Origin: Falciphora oryzae
Taxonomy: Eukaryota; Ascomycota; Sordariomycetes; Magnaporthales; Magnaporthaceae
DNA: 64,000 bases
Reading direction: 5' to 3'
Assembly: GCA_000733355.1 (NCBI GenBank)
Contig: JNVV01000011.1
Coordinates: forward strand, 871,826-935,825
Part shown: positions 12,436-24,019 of the stretch, one piece after another
How positions within the stretch are numbered: the stretch's first letter is position 1
How the letters are laid out: every line of letters begins with the position of its first letter
Translations under genes and position numbers: made by a program
Notes under the pieces: model-generated
The model's database searches: none
What the model was told of the DNA's origin: nothing
What the model saw: the letters and a program-made list of their open reading frames with translations, nothing else

Positions 12436-12567
12436 TTATTTCCCCGCACCACCAACAGGCTCAGGCTTGATACCGGGCCCCGGCTCGGGGTTCCATGTCT
12501 TGGCAGAGTTGATGATGTGGCACCAGATGCGCAGCAGCACCACCACCACCACCACGAAAGTCACCAT
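12436..12567 (-). CDS. Possible 43-residue single-span membrane microprotein
   Basis: The minus strand has an ATG at 12567 and a TAA at 12438-12436, giving 43 residues. They start with a hydrophobic stretch (MVTFVVVVVVLLRIW) followed by a Pro/Gly-rich tail (NPEPGPGIKPEP). Codons after the GTG run end mostly in C or G, as in the real genes here, unlike the surrounding spacer. A CAAG that could be a splice acceptor ends just before the ATG, so this might be the last exon of a slightly longer gene. The run of GTG codons could equally be a trinucleotide repeat read by chance. No family recognised. Confidence 0.3.
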   Translation of the reverse strand: MVTFVVVVVVLLRIWCHIINSAKTWNPEPGPGIKPEPVGGAGK

Positions 12568-13428
12568 CACTTGCAGGAGCGCTACGGAGCAGGCATGCAC
12601 GCGTAGACAGGCCGTGGGAGAGATGCTAAATGACGGACAAGTCGGGTGGCGGATAACATGACGCGAGCAGGTAGGCTGGAGGCCGGAGAAAGGGGAAGTC
12701 AGTAAGGACGTGTTCGTCAATGCGGCATAAAAGCTTCAAAGGACTACCTGTGCCTCGCGGGGATGTCACTAATCCGCGGGTGCGGAAGAGTTACAGCCAC
12801 ACAGAAAACCCAGCCAAGCGTGGGCATGTCGGTACCTCCTGCAGCCCTGCGCCTGGATCGGTCTTTTACACCACAGCGTCGAGTAAAGCCTGAGGCATGC
12901 ATCCAAGGATTGGCGACGACAACAGTAGAGCAGTGTGTGATGTGAGGTGGCAGGCTGGAAGTGTGCTCATTCGTCCTATACAGGTATCTAATACTGAGGA
13001 GAGTACCTACCCAGCCTGACGTCGGAGCCTGGCACTTGGGCTGTCATGGTCTATGCACCAGATGGCGTGCGCTGGGGGATTTTGTGGGCTGGACACATTC
13101 CATCGTCGCGACAGCTGAAGGTCTTCTAGCCTCCAACAAGAAGCGCCTCGGATAGTGATATCACGTGATTAGCCCACCGCGGCTGTCGTTAGATGGGACC
13201 CCTGTTATGGGCACCTGGAGCCTCCCTGGTGGGATTGAAGTCTCCAAAAAGAGGCCAGAGACCACATCGGCCAAGCGCGCGCGGTGCGATTGAAGCCGTC
13301 ATCTCGAAGCAGCATTTGCTCCCCGTCCAATACACCACCGTGCTTCGCTAGCACGACCTACCTGCCTGCCGACGGGAGCGACCAACGAAGGCGACCGCCG
13401 GCCCAGCGCAGAGCTCAGCTCGGCACCA

Positions 13429-13446
13429 CAGCAGCAGCAGCAGCAG
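13429..13446 (+). repeat. CAG trinucleotide run in the TMEM115-like 5' leader
   Basis: Six CAG units just upstream of the ATG at 13478, followed after CCTTAG by more CAG, in the presumed 5' untranslated region. Confidence 0.8.
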
Positions 13447-13477
13447 CCTTAGCAGCAGCATCACAAAACCCGACGCC

Positions 13478-14729
13478 ATGCCGCCTCGAATAAATATCCC
13501 GCCAGCCACCCGCGCCCTGCTTATCGCGCTCGTGCTGCAGTCGGCCCTGAGCGCCGCGATCCGCTACCGGCAATGGTCCGCCCATTCTGAGATCGTCATC
13601 CCGTACCTCAACCTGATCCCGCAGCTGTCACTCATCTACCCTTGGACCTTTGTGACCACCACCTTAGTCGAGACCAACCTCGTCACCTTCGCCATCGCCG
13701 CCGTCACCCTGTACAATGGCGGGCGCTACCTGGAGAGAGCCTGGTCCTCCAGGGAATTCGCCAAATTCCTCCTCATCAGCTCCCTCGTCCCCAACTTCCT
13801 TTGCTTCGCCGTCATGTTCGCCTTCTTCGTCTTCTCCCAGGACGAGCGCTGGACGTACGTACTGCCCGCCTCCCTCGTGCCTCTCTCTCGCCCTATCCCT
13901 GGCCGCTCCTGAGCGGGGGCGCGAAACCCGACTTCTTTGGGCTTCGTCTCGCTAATACCGCACCTCGTCTCTGTCTAGTCTTTCTACCATTGGCGGTACT
14001 ATCCCGCTCCAGATCTCCTTCCTCGTCGCCTTCAGCCAGCTTGTCCCGGCCCACACGGTGACTTTATTCCGGGGTATTGTGTCCCTGCGCGTGCCCAGGT
14101 TCCCCATCCTATACGTCGGCGCCGTCACCGTCCTCTCGCTCACCCCGATGCTCACGAGCGCCTCCTTCTTCCTTGCCATATTCGGGATGCTCACGAGCTG
14201 GACCTACCTGCGATTCTACAAGACGGCATTTCCGGACCTGGACTCGTCGCAGTCGGCATCCCTGCGGGGTGATGCGAGCGAGACATTCGCCTTTGCTGAG
14301 TTTTTCCCAGGGCCAGTCAAGCCCTTTGTCGCGGGCATCTCGGCGCAGGTGTTCGGCATCATGGTCGCCCTGAGGCTCTGCAGCCCCTTTTCGCAGGCCG
14401 ACGTTGCTGCGTCGCGGGGTGATAGCGGAGCTTTCCTGCAGCGTGGCGCTCCCGGAAGCGCAAGGGCGGAAGCGGAGAGGCGGCGGGCCGTCGCGCTCAA
14501 GGCTCTTGACCAGAGACTCCACGCAGCAACTGCACACGCCGCCTCGCGGCCATCCGGGGGATCTTCTCATCAGCAGCCGCAGCCTGCTGCCGCCACGGCT
14601 ACCGGACCTACCGTGCAGAGCCAGCCCCAGCCCAGCGCCCAGGCAGCAATGACGTCTCAGCCGCCGGCACTTCTGGGTGAAATCAACTACGTGCCCGAGC
14701 ACGAGTCGTCTGAAAAGCATGGACCATGA
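13478..14729 (+). CDS. TMEM115-like (DUF1751) multi-span Golgi membrane protein
   Basis: Two exons (13478-13854, 13979-14729) join in phase to about 375 residues; the donor is GTACGT and the acceptor CTAG. The N-terminal two thirds contain about six hydrophobic segments: around residues 10-28, 45-75, 90-120, 128-150, 160-178 and 185-205. They include the conserved stretches YPWTFVTTTLVETN and YNGGRYLERAWSSREF, typical of the TMEM115/DUF1751 family of the rhomboid-like superfamily. No catalytic Ser-His pair of active rhomboids is seen, as expected for this family. The C-terminal 120 residues are a soluble Gln/Ala/Pro-rich tail. Family members act in Golgi structure and retrograde transport, so a Golgi location is inferred from family only. 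Confidence 0.88.
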
Positions 14730-17152
14730 GGCCGCTCGCTTCGTCTGGTCGTCTCTTTCTTGGGTTGTATTCTATCTTGTCCGCAACTCTCTTCCTCTTG
14801 CTGCGGCCTGGACTCGTCTTCGCCCAAGGTCTTGGTCACTAGCGCGAGTATAGCTAGCCGTTCGCATGCACTGTTGATCTGGCGTTGCTCCCGTCCCTAT
14901 ATGATCGAGGGCAGCTTTCCATGCACAGCGTTCCCATAGTATGGCTTTAGTGGGTCAAAGAGGCAATCCACGAACGGTCGTCCGGGGGATGCGAGGCGAT
15001 GTACAGGGCTATACGTTTGCATATCCGCCTTTGTTCAGGCATAGCAGCTCTGGTTCTTTCTCTTTCTCCTCTCGTTTTCGGGATGTGTTTAGACCGTGGT
15101 TTATTGCATCCGCGCCTGTGGCGGTTACTGGATCGAGTCTCTGGTGTTATTTCTAGAACAGCATCTCCCGTCGTTTCTAGTCCGCAGCATGAGGGCAAAG
15201 GTCGGGGGCTCGGCCAGCATGTTAGGTTCGGTGTTGGATGTATGTCGAGTTTGCAACGTCTGTGAAGCAGTGGCGGACAGCTGGGTCGGCCAGGCTATGT
15301 GTACGCTATTGGCGCTAAATGGTAATTACATCGACAACATCAGGACCAGGGGCTAGCGAGCTTCTCATCTGGGCTTGTTCACTCTACTACGTGCATAGGT
15401 CCCTAGCCTTCTTCTACCCGCATCCCAAACACAGATCGCGGTGCTGCTTGATCGCGAGTTATATACGTTGAGGGCATAAATGGGTATTCCGCACGCCAAC
15501 CATACCAGTCGTTAGCTCGGCGATGGAGGAGCGACAGCACCTCTGCACAGGGAAGCCGAATACACAACCCGTTATATGCCTGTCAGTTTGCGCTACCCTC
15601 CCTCGCTTCGTGTGGGCGGCCTTGTCCTAGAGAGCACGTCGCACGTAGTCGGACAGCACCTGTCTCACGACGAGCGCGCACCCGTCCAGGCCACCGAGCG
15701 GCTGGACCGAGCCACGGCGGGGTATGTGGCGGTAGGGTTCAGTCTACCTAGGTAGGCTGGCGGCCGAGGAAGGTTCGCATAAACAAGGAGTCGGCGAGAG
15801 ACGAAGGGAGAGGGGGAGGGAGAGGGAGGGACAAAGAATGGACGGAACAAATACCCAGCGACGGCACCACTTGGTCCATCCACGTCCTCTTACAGCATTC
15901 CCCCATTTTGCCATATGTCGGCATCACGTGATGGATATGTTTGGGGGTTTTGCTTGATCTTCCACCTACGGCCGTTGCGCCGAGTCCGTAATGGTGCCGA
16001 AACAACAGCCATTTCGGACAGCTCGTCCCTCGAAAAAGCAAGCCTCAATTCATCAACACGTTGTGCAGCCGTTCTGCGCTAAATCTGGCACGGCCAAGCA
16101 GGGGCCCAAAGGCGGCACCGTAGTTATCCATGCAAGGGATGGAAAGTAGCTGCAGTCGAGAGCCTAGGAGATTGAGGACAAGCGAAGAACAAGAAGAAAA
16201 AGGTTGCATGTTTGGACGCCTCGGTAAGTATAGTAATACACCGTAATGTTTTTCGGTCACCCTCAGGCATTTGATTTCCGCATGCTGGGCTGTTCGTGGG
16301 TCGCCCGCCGCATCGTCTGAAATATTTTTTTGGTGATATTCCTAGGCTCTCCCCACGTCCTCCCTTTCCCCACTAGTCTCGGAGGTCCCTCATGGCAGGT
16401 TCAAACCGGGCTGTCTTGGTCCATAATCAAGCCCAACGCCATCGTATCGAGTCCGGTCTAAAATGTCCGCACGAGGGTTGAGATGCATCGGGTCTTTGCT
16501 AGCGCCAGTGGCTGATTCGAGACATTGGACGAGAAGGTCAACCCACCAAGGCGTGTCGCCAGTTGTCCGAAAAACCTCATCGAGGAGGTTTAGGGTGTTT
16601 TCGATGTCACGGCCCAGGGCATGGGCTGGGGTCTCGCCCTTGTTCTCTTGATGCTGTGTCCCTTTCCCTTCCCCCCCTTTCTTTTCTCAGTGCTCACTTC
16701 GAGCCGGTCAACCTATGGCGACCCAATAACGAGACGCACAGGGTGCCGTGGCCCGCGCACGCTTACTTATGGCCCAATTACACGAGTGACGTGCGTGCAT
16801 GCACACGGGGAGCAGAAAACAAGAAGGCCGTGATTCGGGTGACAAACAAGGGATCTGACTGCAGATGTCAGCACATGGTGGTTACACCGCATGTCCATAG
16901 AGAACAGATATTCTTCTGCACTCCTGGTTATCTCCTCGATCGCCTTGTGCCCTCTTCTTCTTATATACCTCTGAGTTCTCTGTTCTCCCAGGCCGCCAAT
17001 TTTCTGGCAGATAATATGCGCGTATGACGGTTCATACCCCAAACAGGACCGCGGAGAGGGTTGTCGAGAGGTCTGTTCCGCTCGGCTTCATCGGCGGCGT
17101 GTGCTATGCAACGTCGCTTAGGTTGTCACCTTCGGATATCGATGGATCAACG

Positions 17153-17212
17153 GGCACACACACTCACACCCACACTCACCCTCACACACAAATGCACACT
17201 ACGCTCACACAG
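17153..17212 (+). repeat. CACACT/CACACC-type microsatellite
   Basis: Degenerate CA-rich hexanucleotide-like repeat in intergenic DNA, dispersing into CACAA and CACAG variants at the right edge. Confidence 0.8.
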
Positions 17213-18502
17213 ATACGCGCCACCCCTCACTGGGGGCAAGCAGCCAAAGTGACACAGACCGACATAGCTACAGTGCATGCATACCGCGGCTCTATCGACA
17301 CGCCTCCTATCCACATGCGCCTCCAGTCGCAGTTGCAAGCACGGAGCAGGTCCATACATACAAGGGAGCGGGGGCAGGGATGGGTGTGTACACCTGTGTG
17401 GGATAAGTATCATTTCAAAGCTGCCGTGGCGGTTGGCTTTGGGCCTCTGCTCACCAACAAGCCGGTCCGTCAGCTAGCTGCATGAAGCAAGTGTGCGAAG
17501 CGGTGATTCTAGATAAATGAATAACTTTGGAGCTACACGCAGGTGCACGTGACGGGGCACTGTAAATTCTGAGGTGGGCGACAAAGCGACTTCCACTCCG
17601 ATAGAGAGAGAAAAAAAGAAAAAAAGAAACATCAACATCAACAACAACAACGACGAGCAGGACGTTGCCGAATGACCCAAAAGGAGCTGGAAAGAAAAAG
17701 TCTGTGCAGAAAAGTTCTTTCGTTCTTCTGTTTGGCCAAAGCCACCCAGTGGCTCGCAGGTGGCGGATCAGCCCAGACAAGCAAGTACCAGGGCAAGCCC
17801 TCAGCCGGGCTGTCCACAGCCAAGGCCATGGGGTATCCCGAGCAAAGCTCGCGTGGAAACGGCGGGATGCGGGAGGGGAAGCACACACCTTGGACCTACC
17901 GAAGCTGGTTAGCCTGCCTGCGTTTGCGCCGCAAGGGGTGGGGACAGGCAGTGTGGAGCGTGGGGCCCGGCGGAGTCTTGTGCAGGGGAGAGTGTGGGGC
18001 ATTTGCTGCTGTGAGCTGGGCATGATTGTCGTCGGTAATATGCCAGGGAGGTACCGAGGTAGACGAGACCTCCAAAAAGGCATTTGTTTGCATGGTGCGC
18101 AGTGTAGGCGGTACGCGGCCAGGGTGCGTTAGCAGGGGGTGCCCGGCCGGTGATGCAACCAGGCCCCGGGGAGGTGCTTGCTTGTTTGGCTTGGCGCTGA
18201 CTGCTCAGGAAGGCTGGCGAGCTGCAAGCCCCGCCAGGAGGACGACGGAGCAGCGGAGGGGAGGGGTGCAAGGGTGTCACTACGGCCCACACCACAGCAC
18301 AAACCCCCAGTGGCTTCTGGGCGTCTCGGCGCCTGGCTTGTTCGGGTGTCCCTTGTCCAATGTTTGGCTTTGGCTGCGAGCGGGCCACATGCCGGTGACC
18401 CAGGGTCTCCAGGGGTGGCTTGACCGACCACCTTGACTGCATCGTGTTTGTGGCCTGTGAGTGGTGGCAGGCGTTTCCAGGGGGCAGCTTGCCAGCCGAC
18501 AA

Positions 18503-18515
18503 CCCCCCCCCCCCC
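18503..18515 (+). repeat. C13 homopolymer
   Basis: Thirteen consecutive C in non-coding DNA, followed by AAACACCC. Confidence 0.9.
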
Positions 18516-19519
18516 AAACACCCTTTGCGCACACCGCACACCCAAAAAAGAAGCAAGCAAGGAAGGGACGCAACAGAGTCGGCGGCCCCGTGATGGCCCG
18601 AGGCCAGGGATGGGCCGTGCTGGTGGGCTGCGTGCGATCGCAAACCCGCGCGAAACACAAAACACCCAGTCACTGCCAGCCAGTCTCCAGCGCCGTCAAT
18701 CAGATACCCGGGCGGGCACCTTTGACGACGCCGGATATGCAGACGCACTCCGGATGTGTGAATCGTGGCATTTACGAAAGGCGATTGGTAGTTGGCGGTT
18801 GAGGGTTCGCACACGCATGAGTCGCCTGTCGTGGGCAGTGTCTGGCCAAGCTGGCTTCGCCTTCGGCATAGCGGAAAAAGGTCACTACATGTGCACCGTC
18901 CGCATCTCGACTGGCCGTTTGATATTTTGGCCGCCATCCTGAGGACACTATGTGCCTGCCTAGATAGGCATGGGCGGACGGATGGCGAATGGGCAAAATA
19001 GCCTGCGCCAGCCATCCGGATAGTAACCAGACGAAACAAGAGATCGCTTCTCGGCCACCCATCACCACACCCCCCGACGGGAAAGTAATGGGCACAATGG
19101 AGGGTCTTTGTCAGCAAACGGGGGCACGAACCAAAAGTGACAGCGGGCGCGCGCAAAGCCTGCCCTTCTTTGCTTCTTTGCCCAGACCCGGCCGACCTAC
19201 CCCAGCACCCGAGCTGGCACCCTGCCAGGCCTGCCACATCGATCATTTGATTGCCCCAAAGATCGGGGTGCCACCATTGTGGTCAAGGCAATTATTGCAC
19301 AATCCCGGAGCCGCGACAACCACCGTGGCCAAGCTGCCTTTCGTTGCCGGCGGGCACCTTTCGTAACCACGACTGAGAAAATGCCGGCTCCCGTGAGGTC
19401 CCCGCTAGGTTCCAGGACTGCTTACACAGTACTCCTGCGGAGAGGTAGGTCACCCAATGATGCTATCAACACTGTCCGCCCGCCCGCCCGAGAGATGTCT
19501 TGCGATCGGAGAAAATCGA

Positions 19520-19776
19520 NNNNNNNNNNNNNNNNNNNNNNNNNNNNNNNNNNNNNNNNNNNNNNNNNNNNNNNNNNNNNNNNNNNNNNNNNNNNNNNNN
19601 NNNNNNNNNNNNNNNNNNNNNNNNNNNNNNNNNNNNNNNNNNNNNNNNNNNNNNNNNNNNNNNNNNNNNNNNNNNNNNNNNNNNNNNNNNNNNNNNNNNN
19701 NNNNNNNNNNNNNNNNNNNNNNNNNNNNNNNNNNNNNNNNNNNNNNNNNNNNNNNNNNNNNNNNNNNNNNNNNNNN
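19520..19776. other. Assembly gap of 257 N
   Basis: Undetermined bases. Any reading frame crossing it is meaningless. Both flanks look non-coding. Confidence 1.
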
Positions 19777-22700
19777 AAGCCCCGAACCGACCAGAGGCCG
19801 CAAACCCGCAATTTGGAGGTGAAGTGGCTAAAATAATACGGCGTAATGCCCACCACAGCATAATCTGCCTGCCAGCCAAGCCAGCCGCCTGGCCGCCTCG
19901 GGAGCTGCAGAAACAAGGACATCCATCCTCCCAGGCAAAAGCCCATCTTTCTCGGGCGGGTAGGGGAAGCGCCCGGGAAACAGGCTGTTGCATAATCTCG
20001 CGGACAGGACGAACTATAAAATCACCCGTCTCGTGTCTGTGCCTTGTCCGCAGCTCGGCAGGCTTCTAGAACTCTGTTTGTTTCATCATCTCCTCGTCTG
20101 GCTGCCCTTTGGGCCTTGGTGGTTTGGCGTCATCTCCCAGGGCTTTCAATCGCACGTATGCACAAGGTTGCCCAGGTAAATGCTGCTCGATTGGACGCAT
20201 CATCCGCCGAGCGTCCGTCCTTCCCGCCGCCTCGCACCATCAGCCAATATGGACCGAGGGTCAGGACTCCATCCCGGGTGGCGACGAGTCATTGCTATAC
20301 GTCGCAGCTCCCTCTGTTGAGAGCGTCATCTCTCGAAATCCCACGTCGGGCCACATCGGCACTCTTTTAACTTGTTCGAGGAAGCGCTCGGTCATACTCT
20401 TTTATTTCCGAGATTCAGCGATAAAAGGGCGGCGAGGAATGAATTATGCTAGGAGATGATCACGCCGCACCGGAAGTCGCGCGCCCAGCTTACCTAAACA
20501 GTGGTCACCGGCTGCAACCCTCAACTTTTGATGGAGCCCACTTGGTCTGTTTCAACCACACCCTCACAGGGAACGCAACGCCGGCGTCAGTGCGTTGCTG
20601 GGGACGCCGTGCCGATTCAAGCGGAAACCCCCTGGACTCATCAAGCTCCGTGCGACGCTTTCATCAACGGAATGTGCCCAAAGAAGAGAAGAATTCGAAT
20701 CGAGAATGATGCATATCTATACAAGTTTGTCCGCATTTAGGATTTAATGTACCACAAGTAGATAGTACGATCCAAATGTCTGCCCCGAACGGGAGGATAA
20801 GAGGTTGCAGCAGCGCGTGGAGTGTGGAAGCGACGGACGCGATAAACATGAAGAGGAAAGGGGTGGCACGGGGAAAAACAAGAGGATGATAACAAAGAGC
20901 ACGTCGATAAAATGAAGCTGCCGATAATGAGCTGGTGAGCCCGCCGGCAGCAGCGCACATGTTTTGTGCGACACCTTCACGAGTCCGAGATCCCCGAGAC
21001 TGCAGCCCCGGTCGTCAAATTTCTGATGTGGCGGGACTGCTGGCCGAAGAGGAACCGTGGCTGGTGATGGGTTTTCAACTGGCTCACACAATGCCCTTTT
21101 TTTTCGAGTGCCTCAGAGGCTGCCTCTCGGTATGGACCAGGCACGGCACATCTAGGGTACGTGGTCGCCCGCACACGCTGAAATGATTGACAGCCGTGCT
21201 CCCAGCAAGTCGCCACCCTTAGCTAGCACTCCACCACTAGCGCTGCACGGCAGGGTTATGGCGTTGCCGTCCCTTGGGTGCGCCGACCTAGCCCAGTGAG
21301 GGTGTGCTGGTCTCGGATGTACCCCCCTCCTTGTCCCAACCAGCGGTACCTGGCAGTACTTGAGACCCTTGAGAGATCACCCCCGCCCCTCGGCTCCAAC
21401 CCTCCAGTACCCAGAAAGCCAGCATGCGCTGACGAGACGATGCATGCACGCGGGCGTGGGTGGGCAGCCGGCTTCTGAGTTGAGGGGGCGGGCCTTGGGC
21501 GAAGGCTCCGGGGCTTGAGTAGGCCCGACAAAACCCCAGCTCTTGTTGACGCACAGAGCCGTCTCTTTGGGGTTGATGTTTGCCGAAGCGTGTATTGAGT
21601 ATACGAGCGAGAATTTTCTCCCTTGATTTGTTCTTAGGATTGTGTTCTGCAAGCATCCCAGCTTGTCATTTCGCTCCCCTCCCCCTCCCTCTCTGCCCTC
21701 CGCTGAGAAAGAAGCACGGTGTGATCGATCGAGTCGCCCGCGAGCACGCTGACCCCTCTATTGACTACATCACATACGACACAACCCATCGATCCCCCGT
21801 TCCCTCCGGCCCACACATTAGCCCGTCCAGTCCGGTACGTGGCATCTGGCTAACTGATTGCCGTCGCCCGCAGGCAGCAAAATTGGGATGAAACGGGAAC
21901 GATAGGCGCCAGCACTTTGGAACATGTGTATCCTGCGGGGATCCGCCCTGGCGAGGAGAAACAAACTGATCAAATGCGGCCTGACCTGAGGTGAGATGAC
22001 ACAGACATGCTGGGTGCGGTACCAACCTCAGGCGACGGGCTTTGTGCGGAGAAAAGGCTACATGTTCTCCTGGGAGAGTATTAGGTAACCAACCCAGGCC
22101 CCCACGCTACACCACTCTCATTGTCGAAGATGGGCTTCGTTGTGCACTCTCTGCCTATATCAATCCGTCCGCCAAGGGGGAGAGCAAACTCCAGCTCAAC
22201 ATGCCACGACATGCTAGAGGCACATAAGAGGCTGCACTGCGATTTTTTTTTTTTTCCTTTTCTTGTCGATTTGCCAAACTTTATCATTGCTTCGCCGTGT
22301 GGTATCCAGCCTCAGCCTTCCATTTTCCCCTATCCCTTGTTTATATAAGGGACCCCTCGGCGCTGGCCCACATTGTCTTGTCGCCGCGTCCGGGCTGGCC
22401 ACCTACCGACTCTCAACTGTTGTGATGGCAGTTCCTGGCTTCTAGACGACCAGGTGAGCTAGCTGTGGCACATGTCGACAAGAATGAACCTTCTAACCCG
22501 CATCCCTGCAAACGGACCGGAAAAGGTCAAGGAAAGAGGTATGAAAGCTTGTTTGCACTGCTACATATAATTTCAGCGTGTTTGATTGTTGTCCTCACAC
22601 CTGGACCTACCCGGAAACGGTTTACAGCAGAAGCAGAGCATAGAAACCACTGGATGGGTAAAATAGGAGAAGGAGCATAAAAAGAAAGGAGTCGTCATTC

Positions 22701-24019
22701 GTTGGTGGTCCGTGGTGGTCCGTGACGTTGGCAACAACCCGAGGGATGAGCCCTAGATGGTGTCTGGGGTCGAGTTAACGGCAGGAGGGGAAACGAATGT
22801 TTGGCCCAACCAGAGTCTCCTCGGACTTGGGCGGAAACACATAATCCCAAGCTCCATGTGCTTTGCAATGGACGAAATGACTTTCATGATAACGATTTAT
22901 ACAGCATGGATCACTCATGATGTGCTCTCGCTTTTCGCTTTCCTTGAAAACACATGGTGCTGCGCCTTTTGCCTTTTATCGGGGGGACTCCACTCCCTGT
23001 TCCCTCCTCGTCCCTCCTCCAACGAAACGCCAGCCAAGGAAACCAGGCAGGCCAGGCACCTGTCTTTGTCATAAGCTTTATCTTTAAACGTGACTTGCAG
23101 TGGCAGCATCCGAACAGACCCGCAAACGAAGCACATTACCTAATTCGCCAGATCGTCCCGTGTCTGTTCCTCGGAAGTTCCACCGCATATCCTTTAAAAG
23201 TGGGACAGACAGGGGCCCATGATGGGAGGGTGGACGGACCACCCCAAGGCGTGTCTGTTATGTCGGCTGCTCTTCAGACTAAAATGGGAAGGAATGTCGG
23301 TCGCGCCTGCTGGGTAAGGGGACTTTCCTTTTTTGAGGGGCGGCCTTTTTGAGCGGCTGCCAGTTTTCCCCGTCGTCGTTCCTCTCTCCACGTCTCCTTC
23401 CCATCCTCTGCCTCTCCTTTTTTTCTTTTTTTTTCTTTTTTTTTGGTTTTTTTTTTTTTTTTTTTCCCTCTCTCTTCCATGCTATCGTCCCTGCGCAACT
23501 GTTTTCTCACAGGGCGCCTCCATTCCTGACACCAAGCAAGGCAAGTCGTCGGTTTGTATTCACATCGCATCATCGACCATTACAAAGACGGCTTGTTTCC
23601 CTGCACTGTCTTTTACTTTGTCTATTTGGATTGCCTTTCTTCCCAGTCAACGGCCTCGCTCCCGCCCTTGTGTCCTTGTTTGCCGCGCTCGTGGCTTGCG
23701 GCGCCCACACGATCTCGCACCTCTTGCTTCACGCCGCCCATCATCGTCAACCCGCCACGAGATTTTCTCTCCTTTATTCTCTCCAATTCAACGCGACGTG
23801 GCCCAACCGGAATTTAAAGTCACCTATCGACACCGACAAAATAATTTCCGCCCATCAATCGCTCCGGCGGACATAACGCCGACGCGCGCACCGACTTGTT
23901 CGCATACTTGTCGGGCTGTGAAAAATCGATAGTGTGGACCGTCTGCAAGACTCATCTTTTGGGATCGAGGGTGGTTGGGAGGACCGCCTAGGTTCTTGGT
24001 CTTGTTTTCCGCAACCGCG
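19777..24019. other. Gene-poor region, right part, and CYC8 upstream DNA
   Basis: No gene can be supported between the gap and the CYC8 start. The last 700 bases are strongly pyrimidine-rich, with an interrupted T tract at 23418-23465, consistent with a long promoter and 5' leader for CYC8. Several short ATG frames overlap this leader and could be upstream ORFs if it is transcribed. Confidence 0.4.
23418..23465 (+). repeat. Interrupted poly-T tract upstream of CYC8
   Basis: A run of almost pure T with single C and GG interruptions, about 560 bases before the CYC8 start codon. Confidence 0.85.

Larger units (their letters stand above)
9424..13477. other. 4-kb gene-poor divergent spacer
   Basis: This is the region between the divergent starts of the TBL1-like and TMEM115-like genes. 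It holds CA-rich microsatellites, A-runs near 9130 and 10430, a GGTACGTACC palindrome at 9876-9885 and an AGGTACCT palindrome at 12189. Apart from the small minus-strand frame at 12436-12567, listed separately, I see no coding sequence I can support. Confidence 0.45.
14730..19519. other. Gene-poor region, left part
   Basis: From the TMEM115-like stop to the first assembly gap. It has a perfect CTACCTAGGTAG palindrome at 15744-15755, a CA-rich microsatellite at 17153-17212 and a C13 run at 18503-18515. Long open frames exist on both strands, for example 445 codons at 17909-19246 (-), but their composition is not protein-like. I annotate no gene. Confidence 0.45.

Noticed and set aside
16392..16420. 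Possible tRNA B-box (GGTTCAAACC)
   Set aside because: The flanking bases do not form a T-arm stem and no acceptor or anticodon arm can be placed around it. The GGTTCGAAAC near 38295 fails in the same way.
17909..19246. 445-codon open frame on the minus strand
   Set aside because: Composition is rich in Cys, Trp, His, Gly and Ser with no domain-like pattern, it includes a read-through of the C13 run, and codon use is unlike the real genes. Long frames arise by chance in GC-rich DNA.
19279..20069. Open frames running through the first N gap
   Set aside because: They exist only because N is translated as unknown residues.
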